Shown: positions 35,308 through 44,231 of the stretch, one piece after another
Numbering within the stretch: the first letter of the stretch is position 1
Layout: the number at the start of each line of letters is the position of its first letter
Source of the DNA: Haloechinothrix alba
GTDB lineage: Bacteria > Actinomycetota > Actinomycetes > Mycobacteriales > Pseudonocardiaceae
Direction: 5' to 3'
NCBI RefSeq assembly: GCF_900188115.1
Contig: NZ_FZNW01000001.1
Location: 62,001 to 126,000 of the forward strand
DNA length: 64,000 nucleotides
Notes under the pieces: generated by a model
What the model was told of the DNA's origin: nothing
Seen by the model: only the letters and a program-made list of their open reading frames with translations
Databases searched by the model: none
Translations under genes and position numbers: made by a program

Positions 35308-35330
35308 CACACACCCCTTCCGGTGGCGCG

Positions 35331-36197
35331 TTAAGAGTACGACGTCACCATCCTATCGAGCAGCTCGCGGGAGGCGTCAGGGTCCAGCGAGTCGGCCCGC
35401 AGGCGCCCGAACACCACGCTGTACTGGGTGAACTCCTCCGGCTCCTTGAGGTAGGTGGCACCGAACAGGTCCTCCAGGTACACGGTCGAGAGGCCTTGCT
35501 CTTCGAGCCGGAACAGCTGAAACGGGGACGGCATCGTGATGCGATCCGGTGCATCCAGGGGCAGCACGCGGATGGTGATATTGGGCCGCTTCGATGCCGC
35601 CAGCAGGTACCGCAGCTGCTCGCGCATGATCTCCCAGCTGCCCTGCACCCGACGCAGCGCCGCCTCGGAGAGCACTACTTCCAGTCGCAAGGAGGGCCGG
35701 CCATTGCGTTTCAACGCGGACTTCCGGTTCATCCGGGTCTCCACCTGCTGCTCGATCAGGCGCGGATCAGCCTCCGGCTCCCAGGCCGTGATGGTTGAGC
35801 GGGCGTAGTCCTCGGTCTGCAGCAGGCCTGGCACCAGGTCGATCTCGTACGTCCGGATCTCTGTGGCGTCCCACTCCAGGGCGAGGAAGCGACGGAACCA
35901 GTCGGGCACGGCATCCCGCTGTCCGGTGCGCTTGCGGCGACGGCGTTTGGGCTGCGCCTCGGCCAGCCGGACGAGGTAGTCCCGCTGCTCCCCGGTGGCC
36001 TCGTAGAACTCGGCCAGCTTGCGGATGTCGTCCGGGTCGGCCGTCTGGTTGCCGTTCTCCAGCTTGGACAGCTTCGGGGTCTGGGCACCGATGGCCTTGC
36101 ATGCCTCCGCCGCCGGGTACCCCGCCTCCTCGCGGAGCCTCCGCAGCTCGATGCCCAGCTGCGTCTTCAACAGCTCCGGATCCGAGGGAATATCCAT
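35331..36197 (-). CDS. XRE-family regulator with DUF5753
   Basis: 288 residues. N-terminal HTH (about 11-66: LGIELRRLREEAGYPAAEACKAIGAQTPKLSKLENG), a basic linker KRRRRKRT, then the DUF5753 domain (VPGLLQTEDYARS, EQQVETRMNRKSAL, ITIRVLPLDAP, VVYLEDLFGATYLKEPEE-like). WhiJ-type regulator paired with the DUF397 gene. Probably binds the palindrome at 36223 in the divergent promoter region. Confidence 0.92.
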   Translation of the reverse strand: MDIPSDPELLKTQLGIELRRLREEAGYPAAEACKAIGAQTPKLSKLENGNQTADPDDIRKLAEFYEATGEQRDYLVRLAEAQPKRRRRKRTGQRDAVPDWFRRFLALEWDATEIRTYEIDLVPGLLQTEDYARSTITAWEPEADPRLIEQQVETRMNRKSALKRNGRPSLRLEVVLSEAALRRVQGSWEIMREQLRYLLAASKRPNITIRVLPLDAPDRITMPSPFQLFRLEEQGLSTVYLEDLFGATYLKEPEEFTQYSVVFGRLRADSLDPDASRELLDRMVTSYS

Positions 36198-36222
36198 AAG
36201 ATGTACTCTAACACTTGCTTAC

Positions 36223-36237
36223 TGAGAAACTTTCTCA
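36223..36237. promoter_or_regulatory. Palindromic operator between XRE and the divergent gene
   Basis: TGAGAAA-C-TTTCTCA, a perfect 15-bp palindrome in an AT-rich 76-nt divergent gap. Good candidate for the XRE/DUF5753 regulator. Confidence 0.6.
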
Positions 36238-36273
36238 CTAATATGTCGAGCAACCGGCAATCAAGGAGTAGCC

Positions 36274-36576
36274 ATGACCTGCTCCGACGACCACCCCAGT
36301 GCCAACGGCCACGCACCGGCCACCCCCGATCCCGAGCTCCTCAACGAGCTCGCCGCGATCGCGCACGAGGACCGCCCGCGCCTGTTCGCGATCTACGGCA
36401 CCTACCGCAGGGACCCACATGCCCCCGTGCTCGGTTGGGGGATCGAGTTCCCCACCGGGGGCACGCTCTACCGCTCCGCCTACGACCGCGCCATCCACTC
36501 TGCGGACTCCGCCGAGCGTGTACTCGAGGTGCATTCGCTGATCGGCCACGTCCAGCTCGCCTGGCTGGATACCTAG
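36274..36576 (+). CDS. Small hypothetical protein divergent from XRE
   Basis: 100 residues, soluble, no family recognised. The core is LFAIYGTYRRDPHAPVLGWGIEFPTGGTLYRSAYDRAIHSADSAE. AAGGAG lies 7 nt before the ATG. Small genes of this kind are common opposite XRE/DUF397 pairs in Actinobacteria, so it may be the regulated target. Confidence 0.65.
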   Translation: MTCSDDHPSANGHAPATPDPELLNELAAIAHEDRPRLFAIYGTYRRDPHAPVLGWGIEFPTGGTLYRSAYDRAIHSADSAERVLEVHSLIGHVQLAWLDT

Positions 36577-36586
36577 CGACGAGAAA

Positions 36587-36624
36587 GGCCGGGCCGAGCG
36601 GCACTGTCACCGCTCGGCCCGGCC
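36587..36624. terminator. Convergent bidirectional terminator
   Basis: Perfect 15-bp stem (36587-36601 with 36610-36624), 8-nt loop, in the 107-nt gap between two convergent genes. Confidence 0.8.
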
Positions 36625-36683
36625 CGAATACACCCCGAGAGAACTAGCTTCCTATTCGGTTATCGAACGAGCACGCAGGGCCC

Positions 36684-39600
36684 TCAGCCCTCCATGTGGA
36701 TCGGGTGCTGCTGGCTGGCGCCCAGGGCCTCCTGGAAGATCGCGTCCAGCTCCCCGAAGTTGCCCTCGTCGACGTCGAGGTCGAACATCTCGGCGTCACT
36801 CGGAACGGCAGGGGCTGCCGGAGCAGCCGGGACGGCCGGGGCCGCCGGGACGTCCGAGCGCTCCTGAGCGGGCACCGCGGGCGAGTCGGTCACCATGGCG
36901 GGGCCGCTGTCGGCCATGACCTCGAGCCCCGACAGGTCACCCTGGCTCGGCGCGAGGAAGTCCGCCTGGTCGGCCTCGAGGCCGCTTGTCACGTCCTCGG
37001 CAGGCACCGCGTCCAGCGCGGTCAGGTCCTGCCCGGCCGTCGCCGGAGCGGCGTCCAGGTCGCGCGCACGCGACGTGGGCAGCCCGTCGATCGCCTGGGG
37101 CTGCAGCATCGGGCTCAGCTGGCCCGGCCCGAAGCCGGGGTCCTCCAGCGGCATCGGGACGGCGGCGCCGGCGGGACCACCCGAACGGCCCATCTCGGCT
37201 CCGTCCATACGCGGCAGCTCGGCGGCGCCCATCTCGGCCCCGTCCAACACGAGGTCGATCTGCGGCACGTCACCGGCGAGGTTGATGTCCGTGGTGTTGG
37301 TGCCAACACCCACGGCCTCACCGAAGGCGGGCAGCGAGAAGTTGAACACCTGCACCAGGGCACCCAGCGGCAGCTGGTTGTCCGTGCCGGACAGCGACCC
37401 CTGGTCACCGGCGGTCGTGTTCGTGCCGCCGACCGTGCCGATGGTGGTGTTGTCGCCGGTGCCGTGCGAGACGCCACCCAGCGTGGCGGCGTTGCCGAAC
37501 ACCTGCGCGACAGCAGCGGCGGGCACGTCGAATATGTTGCCGGACAGCGACCCCTCCTCGCCGGAGGTGGTGATGTCGCCACCGGAGGTGGACTCCGTGT
37601 AGTTGAAGCCGGTGCCGGTGGCCGTGGCCGCCAGCGAGCCGGCGTTGCCGAAGCCCTGCACGATGGGCAGGCCCTGTGCGCTCAGCACGTTGCCTGCCAC
37701 CGAGCCACTGTCACCAGCGGTGTCGGTGTCGCCACCGGCATTGCTGATGACGTCGTTCATCCCGTCGCCCTCGGCGGTGCCGATCCAGGACGCGGCGTTG
37801 CCGAACAGGGCGCCGGAGCCACCGAACGGGGCGGAGATCACGTTGCCGCCGAAGGAGCTGTCGGTGCCGTCCGTCCCGGCGCTACCGCCCGCGTCGGAGG
37901 TGGTCACGCTGTCCGAGGTGCCGGAGGCGTTGCCGATCCAGGACGCACCGTTGCCGTGGCCCTGCAGCGGCAGCGCGAGTGCGCCGTTGGCGATGTTCCC
38001 GGAGCCGTTGCTCTGTGCCCCGGTCGTCGAGGCGTCGCCACCGGCGGTTGTCTCGCTGACGTTCTCGGCGTCGCCGCTGGCGTTGCCGCCCCAAACGCCG
38101 CCGATGCCGAAGACCTGCGCCGGGCCCGAGACAGCGGCCTGCACGATGTTCGCCGACAGCGTGGAGCCGTCACCGGAGGCCTCGTAGTTGCCACCCGCGG
38201 TCGTCGTGGTGTCGCCCTCGGCCTCGCCGTGGCCGTTGCCGATCCACGCACCGCCGAGGCCGAAGCCCTGCGCGGGCAGCGCGACGGGGGCCGCGATGAT
38301 GTTGGAGCCAGCGACCGCGTCGTCGTCGATCGTGCTGCCGTCGCCACCCGAGGAGACGACCTTGGTCTCCTCGGCGGAGCCTTCGCCGGAGCCGATCCAC
38401 GCACCGCCGACACCGAAGGTCTCGACCGGGGCCGCGACCGGGGTCTGCACGACGTTGCCGCCACCGACCGAGTCCTCGCCGCGGGTGCCGTTGTAGCCAC
38501 CGGCCTCGACGTTCTTCTCCTCGGTCGCGGTGCCCTCGCCGGAGCCGATCCAGCTGCCGCCGATGCCGAACGCCTCGATGGCGCCCGCGAGCGGGGCGTG
38601 CGCGCTGTTACCGCCGAGGAACGAGTCGACACCGCTGGTGTAGGTGCCGCTGCCGGCGTCTGCGGAGTTGGAGTTCTCCGCGTCCGCCTCCGCGTCACCG
38701 ATCCAGGAGCCGCCGACGCCGAAGGCCTCCACCGGAAGCGCGACCGGAGCGTCGACCATGTTGCCGCCACCGACCGACTCGTCACCCGAGGTGTTCGAGA
38801 AGGCGCCGGCCTTGGTCTCGGTCTCGTTGCTGTTGGTGCCCTCGGTGCCCGCTGCCGCGGTACCGATCCAGGTCCCGGCGATGCCGTGGCCGGTGCCGTT
38901 GCCCGCACCCTCCGGCTCGACGATGTTGCCCGAGAGCACGCTGTCGTCGCCGTTGGTCTGGGTGTAGGTGTCGATGTCGTTCATGCCGGGACGGGTGCCC
39001 CCGCCGGTGGCCGACACCGAGTTCTCCTGGTTGTGGCTGTCGGCCTTGCCGATCCACGAGCCGGCGCTGTTGTTGAGCGCGAGCGGTGCCGCCAGCGGTC
39101 CCGCCCCGGCGTTGCCGGAGCCGACGCCGTTCTCACCGTCGGTCGCGATGGAGCCGCCGCTCTGGGTCTCGGAGTCGCTGGTGCTGCCGTCCGACTCGGC
39201 CGTGCCACCCCAGGTGGCGGCGTTGTTGTTGAACTGCAGCGGCGTCGCCCAGTGCCCGGCCAGCACGTTGCCGGACAGCACCCCGTCGGAGCCGTCGGTG
39301 GTGACGTCGCCACCGCTGGTGGTGTCCTGGTCCGCGTTGTTGTTCGACGAGCTCGCGTCCCCGCCGATGGACCCGGCGTTGTTCGCGACCTGGATCGGGG
39401 CGGCCCAGTCGAGGTCGATCACGTTACCGGCCAGCGTGTCGCCCTGGCCGCTCGTCGAGATCTCGTGGGAGTTGTCGGTCGACTGCGACGAGTCGCCGCC
39501 CTCGACGTGCGCGTCGCCGAGAATCCCGAACGCGTTGTTGCTGAACTGGATCGGAACGACGAGGTCCGCGGCGATCTGGTTGCCGTTGAACTGGTCGCCC

Positions 39601-40058
39601 GAGTCCTGACGCTCGCTGCGCGGCAGGTTCGCGCCTGTCTGGCCGGTGACCGGTGCCGTAGCCGTCTCGACCTGCTTGGTGACTTCCGACAGCGGTCCCG
39701 CGACCTCCGCGGGAGCACCGTCGGTTACCTGGCCGGTCGGCACGGGTGCCGAGCCGACGCCGGACTCCTCGGAACGCGAGGTCGCGCCCGCGTCACTGAG
39801 TCCGTCCGTTACCGGCTCGGTGACGTCCTTGGTGCTGATCTCCTCGTTGAATTCCGGGAGATCCTGCTGGTCCTGCCCGAGCACGGCGACGGCGTTGTTC
39901 TCGGACTGGATCGGAACCGAGATCGACCCGTCCAGCGGGCTCGCCGGTGACTTGTCCGGGTCGACATTCTCATCAGCGGATGCGATGCCGGTACCGAGCA
40001 TCAGCAGACCACCGGTGACCAGCGCGGTCTGGAATCCACGCTTCGCCCAGTTCTGCAT
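36684..40058 (-). CDS. Giant secreted repeat protein with chaplin-like periodicity
   Basis: 1124 residues. Signal peptide MQNWAKRGFQTALVTGGLL..ASA (1-28). About 16 imperfect repeats of roughly 45-55 residues fill residues 40-870; each has a core like GN(I/V)V-x-APVALPVE-x-FG(V/I)GGSWIG or P(I/L)Q(F/V)NNAA-x-WGG, then a Gly/Ser/Thr/Asp-rich spacer with T-x-GGD. The core resembles the hydrophobic chaplin segment (GN-x-P-x-x-x-x-GN), but cysteines are absent. The C-terminus (870-1124) is Ala/Pro-rich, Met/Asp-rich and non-repetitive. Likely a surface or aerial-hypha coat protein; inferred from repeat type and signal peptide. RBS GGAGAA. Confidence 0.7.
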   Translation of the reverse strand: MQNWAKRGFQTALVTGGLLMLGTGIASADENVDPDKSPASPLDGSISVPIQSENNAVAVLGQDQQDLPEFNEEISTKDVTEPVTDGLSDAGATSRSEESGVGSAPVPTGQVTDGAPAEVAGPLSEVTKQVETATAPVTGQTGANLPRSERQDSGDQFNGNQIAADLVVPIQFSNNAFGILGDAHVEGGDSSQSTDNSHEISTSGQGDTLAGNVIDLDWAAPIQVANNAGSIGGDASSSNNNADQDTTSGGDVTTDGSDGVLSGNVLAGHWATPLQFNNNAATWGGTAESDGSTSDSETQSGGSIATDGENGVGSGNAGAGPLAAPLALNNSAGSWIGKADSHNQENSVSATGGGTRPGMNDIDTYTQTNGDDSVLSGNIVEPEGAGNGTGHGIAGTWIGTAAAGTEGTNSNETETKAGAFSNTSGDESVGGGNMVDAPVALPVEAFGVGGSWIGDAEADAENSNSADAGSGTYTSGVDSFLGGNSAHAPLAGAIEAFGIGGSWIGSGEGTATEEKNVEAGGYNGTRGEDSVGGGNVVQTPVAAPVETFGVGGAWIGSGEGSAEETKVVSSGGDGSTIDDDAVAGSNIIAAPVALPAQGFGLGGAWIGNGHGEAEGDTTTTAGGNYEASGDGSTLSANIVQAAVSGPAQVFGIGGVWGGNASGDAENVSETTAGGDASTTGAQSNGSGNIANGALALPLQGHGNGASWIGNASGTSDSVTTSDAGGSAGTDGTDSSFGGNVISAPFGGSGALFGNAASWIGTAEGDGMNDVISNAGGDTDTAGDSGSVAGNVLSAQGLPIVQGFGNAGSLAATATGTGFNYTESTSGGDITTSGEEGSLSGNIFDVPAAAVAQVFGNAATLGGVSHGTGDNTTIGTVGGTNTTAGDQGSLSGTDNQLPLGALVQVFNFSLPAFGEAVGVGTNTTDINLAGDVPQIDLVLDGAEMGAAELPRMDGAEMGRSGGPAGAAVPMPLEDPGFGPGQLSPMLQPQAIDGLPTSRARDLDAAPATAGQDLTALDAVPAEDVTSGLEADQADFLAPSQGDLSGLEVMADSGPAMVTDSPAVPAQERSDVPAAPAVPAAPAAPAVPSDAEMFDLDVDEGNFGELDAIFQEALGASQQHPIHMEG

Positions 40059-40267
40059 GAGTAGTTTTCTCCTTCGTTAGATCTTTCGAGATTCCCGTTG
40101 AGGGTGGGGATCGGGTACTGGAACGAGCAGGGCAGCACCCGGCGAACTGCGGACGCAGAATGTCCGCGGGGGGATGAACGCGAGACGGAGAGGCCGGCCG
40201 ACGGTGCGGTCACAGGATGCGCAGCGCGAGGCATGCGCTCGGACCGGCGGTCTCGCGGTGAATAACC

Positions 40268-41293
40268 TCAGTCAGGTGTGACGCCGGGCTGCTGACCCGG
40301 CTCGAACGGCACCCGGCTGGCGCCGTCCGTCGCGCCGTGCGTCTCAACGACGTCCGCGGCTTTGCTGAAACCCAGGATCGAGGTCAGCGGTGTGTGATCC
40401 ACCGTGTGCGCAGACCCGATGCTTCCTGTGGCCGGGACGGACGAGGGCGCGGAACCACTCTCGGAAGAGTGCGCCATCGCCTCGTGCAGCGCGGAGCCTG
40501 CTCCGGCGCCGACGGAGTCGTCGTCCCGCGGGACGGAGTCCGCCCCGCTCTCGATCACCGAGGTCGCGTCGTCGCGCACGACGCCTGATGCGTCGTCGTC
40601 GACGATCTCGGCCACGTCCTCGTCCGTGTCCCGGACGGCAGGGGCATTCTCGGGCTGTTCGGCTTGATCGCTCGTTCCACCCGGAAGGTCGGCGATGTCG
40701 TCGACACCGGGGCGGAACCAGTCACGGAACCGCTCCGGCAAGTCAGAACTTCCGTCGAGCCGGTCGAACCGCTCGGCGGCATCGTCTTGCCACAGCAGCA
40801 GGCCCTCGATCGAGTCCGCCGTCGTCGACAGCGACTCCTCGAGCTCGTCCTGCGTCCGCTCACCGCGCTTACGCAGTGTGGCCCCGTCCGACCCGGTGGA
40901 CTCGGCCGACCCGGCCACGGCGCTGTCGCCGCGGTCGGCTCCGTCCTCGTCCGATTCCGAAGCGTCTTCCGACTCGGCGCCGGAGGACTCCTCGTGCGGT
41001 TCGCCGCCCGTGCGCAACGAGTCGGCGACCCGGTCGAGGCTGGAACGGGTCCAGGAGGATGCTTTCTCACCGACGTCGCGGAGGTCGCCGTCCGAATCGG
41101 CGGCGTCGTCCTCGACAGTCCATACCGTAGAATGACCCGACTGCTCGAGACTCGCGGACTCGGCACTCGCGGTCGAGATCGTCCAAGCCGCTGCGGTGCC
41201 CACCACCGTGCCACCAAGCACGATCAGCGCACGGGTGCACCAACGTCGCACGCGCATACCGCGCTTCGCGATCGCTGAAGCCACCTCGGTCAC
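40268..41293 (-). CDS. Secreted acidic protein of unknown function
   Basis: 341 residues. N-terminal signal peptide or anchor (RRWCTRALIVLGGTVVGTAAAWTISTASA, about residues 18-46), then a Ser/Glu/Asp-rich, largely disordered acidic region with amphipathic segments (DELEESLSTTADSIEGLLLWQDDAAERFDRLDG). No family recognised. The start is GTG 41293 (AAGGAAG upstream). Same strand and 209 nt upstream of the giant repeat protein, so a joint surface role is possible. Confidence 0.6.
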   Translation of the reverse strand: MTEVASAIAKRGMRVRRWCTRALIVLGGTVVGTAAAWTISTASAESASLEQSGHSTVWTVEDDAADSDGDLRDVGEKASSWTRSSLDRVADSLRTGGEPHEESSGAESEDASESDEDGADRGDSAVAGSAESTGSDGATLRKRGERTQDELEESLSTTADSIEGLLLWQDDAAERFDRLDGSSDLPERFRDWFRPGVDDIADLPGGTSDQAEQPENAPAVRDTDEDVAEIVDDDASGVVRDDATSVIESGADSVPRDDDSVGAGAGSALHEAMAHSSESGSAPSSVPATGSIGSAHTVDHTPLTSILGFSKAADVVETHGATDGASRVPFEPGQQPGVTPD

Positions 41294-41646
41294 CGCAACT
41301 TCCTTGCTCTCGACTCGAACTCTGGACGTGTGCGACCCCGACAGCCACTCGAATCCTCGGGCTGGCCGGCGAGCGAACCCGCCAGCAGGCGATCGCACAC
41401 AGTGTCCACGCACGCACCACTTGTGATGCGCCACGTCGAGAGTGGCAAACTCCGCGTCGATCTTGCACGCGACACGCGAACAGTGACCCTGATCGTGTGA
41501 CGAACACGCACTGCCATCACCTACTACCGCACGTGATCGACCAGCTCCCTGCACGCACCGCAGCCACAGTCACCCGCACACCGCACGCTCCGCGGAAATT
41601 CGAGAATCGCCACGCCAACGCACGGCGGGCTCGATACGGTGGCACT
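41294..41646. other. Divergent intergenic region
   Basis: 353 nt between the secreted acidic protein and the AI-2E gene. It contains the promoter hexamer TACGGT (41635-41640) of the rightward gene. Otherwise I see no repeat, RNA gene or convincing operator. Confidence 0.6.
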
Positions 41647-43026
41647 GTGACCAAGAACCTTCCCACCGCGGACGACGACGTGCAGGACCCGCAGGCAGCC
41701 GGGACCGGAACCAGGCAGGCCACCGGCGACGACTCCGCACCGGGCGCGGCTAACGAGCAGGGCGATCGCGCCGAGACCACCGACGGCACGGGTACGCCCG
41801 GACAGGCCCCTTCCGGCGACTCGCTGACCAACGCGGCCGTCACCGAGCTCGTCCCCAAGGGCTTCCGGGTCGCCGCCGCGTTCTCGTGGCGTTTCCTCGT
41901 CGTCGCTGCGGCGGTGGCGGTGCTCGGTTGGCTCGTGGCCGAGCTGTCCATCGTCGTGATCACGTTGAGCATCGCGCTACTGCTCGCCGCGCTGATGAAC
42001 CCAGCCGTCGACGCCCTCGAACGCGCACGGATGCCGCGCGAGCTGGCAGGAAGCATCGTGCTCGTCGGCGGGCTCGGACTGCTCGGCGGGGTGATCGCCT
42101 TCGTGGTCACGCAGTTCACGCGCAACCTGCCGGAGATGCAGGACCACATCAACGAAAGCCTCGACCAGTTCCGGCAATGGATGACGACCGGGCCGATCGG
42201 GCTGGACACCGCGGATATCCAGGGCTTCGTCGACCAGGCGGTCAGCTTCGTCCAGGAGAACCAGGCATCGCTGACCACCCAGGCGCTCTCCACGGCAGGC
42301 GTGGTGGGGCAGATCGTCACCGGGATCCTGCTCGTCCTGGTCATCCTGCTGTTCTTCCTGCTGCACGGCGAGCGCATCTGGACGTTCCTGACGCGCGGCG
42401 CCCCGTCCTACGCGCGCGCCCGGGTCCACCTGGCCGGTCGGCGTGGCTTCGAGACCCTCGGCAAGTTCATGCGCGCCACCGTCATCGTCGCCGTGGTCGA
42501 CGCGGTCGGCATCGGTGTCGGCCTGGCGATCGTGGGGGTTCCCCTGGTCATCCCGCTGGCCACGCTCGTGTTCCTCGGCGCGTTCGTCCCCATCGTCGGC
42601 GCCGTCGTCACCGGGGCTGTCGCCGTACTGGTCGCACTGGTCACCGTCGGCTGGATCGGCGCGCTGGTGGTCCTCGGCGTCGTGATCGCCGTCCAGCAGC
42701 TGGAAAGCAACATCCTGCAACCGCTGCTGCTCGGCAGGGCCGTGCGGTTGCACCCGCTTGCGGTGGTACTGGCGATCACGGCAGGTGTGTTCATCGCGGG
42801 CATCATCGGTGCGCTGCTTGCCGTGCCGCTGCTCGCGGTGATCACTGCCGGGGTGAAGTCCCTGACGCAGGAAACGCCGGAGGAACCCCGGCAACCGCAC
42901 ATCCCGAAGTTCGCCCGCAGGCTCGCCCCGAACCTGGTGAAGAAGCAGCACGGCAGCGAGCACCCCGAGCCCGAGCAGGCAGGGGACCGGACCGAAGAAC
43001 CCCCGGACCCCGAACCGCGCCAGTGA
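41647..43026 (+). CDS. AI-2E (PerM/UPF0118) family transporter
   Basis: 459 residues. A hydrophilic N-terminus of about 70 residues, then about eight TM helices with the family segments RARMPRELAGSIVLVGGLGLLGGV, LVLVILLFFLLHGERIW and QQLESNILQPLLLGRAVRLHPLAV, then a charged C-tail. GTG 41647 follows TACGGT by 6 nt (leaderless). The stop overlaps the histidine kinase start (GTGA), so all three genes to 44890 form one coupled operon. Transport substrate unknown. Confidence 0.88.
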   Translation: MTKNLPTADDDVQDPQAAGTGTRQATGDDSAPGAANEQGDRAETTDGTGTPGQAPSGDSLTNAAVTELVPKGFRVAAAFSWRFLVVAAAVAVLGWLVAELSIVVITLSIALLLAALMNPAVDALERARMPRELAGSIVLVGGLGLLGGVIAFVVTQFTRNLPEMQDHINESLDQFRQWMTTGPIGLDTADIQGFVDQAVSFVQENQASLTTQALSTAGVVGQIVTGILLVLVILLFFLLHGERIWTFLTRGAPSYARARVHLAGRRGFETLGKFMRATVIVAVVDAVGIGVGLAIVGVPLVIPLATLVFLGAFVPIVGAVVTGAVAVLVALVTVGWIGALVVLGVVIAVQQLESNILQPLLLGRAVRLHPLAVVLAITAGVFIAGIIGALLAVPLLAVITAGVKSLTQETPEEPRQPHIPKFARRLAPNLVKKQHGSEHPEPEQAGDRTEEPPDPEPRQ

Positions 43027-44231
43027 CCGGCCCGCCCACCTACCTGAACGCCCTGACCCGCGACCCGACCACCGCGTTGTGGTGGGGAGCGGTGGCGTTA
43101 CGCGCCATCCTGCTCTCCTTCGCCGTCGGCGCCGTCACCATGCACAGCGACGACTACCAGCGACCGTGGCTGGCCTGGACGGTCCTCGGCACCATGTCCG
43201 TGTGGACGCTGCTGACCAGCATCGCCTACACCCGCGGGAGCTGGCGGCGCGCCTGGCTCGTCGTCCTCGACGTCGTCCTGGCCAGTGCCCTGATGCTGAC
43301 CTCCCCGCTGCTGCTCACCGAGCAGATGTACGCGGAGCAGGCACCGCTGATCACCACCGTCTGGGTCGGGGCGATGCCGGTCATCGCGGGCATTCGGTTC
43401 GGCCCGGCAGGCGGCGTCCTCGCAGGGGGCTACCTCGCGGTCGGTACCGGGTTCGCGCAGATGCGGGTGGATCTCGACGTCGTCCGGGACGGGGTGCTGC
43501 TCGTCGCCAGCGGGCTGGTCGTCGGGCTGGCGGCGGAGGCCCTCCGGCGCGCCGCGGTAGCCCTCTCGGAGGCGGAACGCGCCGAGGCGGCTCGCGCCGA
43601 GCGGGAACGGATCGCCCGCTCCATCCACGACAGCGTTCTCCAGGTACTCGCCCGCGTCCGTAAGCGCGGCGCCGACGTCGGCGGCGAAGCTGCCGAACTC
43701 GGCGAGCTGGCGGGTGAGCAGGAGATCGCGCTGCGCTCGCTGATCGGCACGAGCACCGAGCTCGGTCGGGGGCGGGGTGAGCGGGGCTCAGACGACCTCG
43801 GGGCGCGGCTGCGCATGCTGGCGACCTCCACCGTGCGTATCTCGGCGCCTGCCTGCGAGGTGACGCTGCCGGACCACGTCGTGGATGAACTCGAGGCCGC
43901 GGTGCGGGAGGCACTGACGAACACCGCCAAGCACGCAGGCAGCGACATCGGTTCCTGGGTGCTCGTCGAGGACCTCGGTTCCGAGGTCGTCGTCAGCGTG
44001 CGCGACAACGGCCAGGGCATCGAGACCGGCAGGCTCGAGCGCGCCGAGGAAGAGGGCAGGCTCGGCGTCGCACGCTCGATCAAGGGCCGGGTGCACGAGC
44101 TCGGTGGCACCGTCACGCTCGACACGGCCCCCGGAACCGGCACCGAGTGGGAACTGCGCGTCCCGCGTGACCGTCCATCCCGTCAGGAGCGAGCCGAGCT
44201 GAACCGATCAGGCAAAGGGGCACAGGTATGA
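43023..44231 (+). CDS. MacS-type sensor histidine kinase
   Basis: 402 residues. About five TM helices in residues 20-175, then HisKA_3-like ARAERERIARSIHDSVLQVLARVRKRG with His202, and HATPase motifs EAALTNTAKHAG-like (VREALTNTAKHA), RDNGQGIE and GVARSIKGRVHELGGT. MacS-family kinases control morphology and antibiotic production in Streptomyces. GTG start coupled to the AI-2E gene; stop coupled to the response regulator (ATGA). Confidence 0.88.
   Translation: MTGPPTYLNALTRDPTTALWWGAVALRAILLSFAVGAVTMHSDDYQRPWLAWTVLGTMSVWTLLTSIAYTRGSWRRAWLVVLDVVLASALMLTSPLLLTEQMYAEQAPLITTVWVGAMPVIAGIRFGPAGGVLAGGYLAVGTGFAQMRVDLDVVRDGVLLVASGLVVGLAAEALRRAAVALSEAERAEAARAERERIARSIHDSVLQVLARVRKRGADVGGEAAELGELAGEQEIALRSLIGTSTELGRGRGERGSDDLGARLRMLATSTVRISAPACEVTLPDHVVDELEAAVREALTNTAKHAGSDIGSWVLVEDLGSEVVVSVRDNGQGIETGRLERAEEEGRLGVARSIKGRVHELGGTVTLDTAPGTGTEWELRVPRDRPSRQERAELNRSGKGAQV

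Noticed and set aside
36696-39950. 1084-residue open frame on the plus strand
   Set aside because: Antisense of the giant repeat protein. Its Val/Arg/Gly-rich composition mirrors the repeat codons; no signal peptide or domain.
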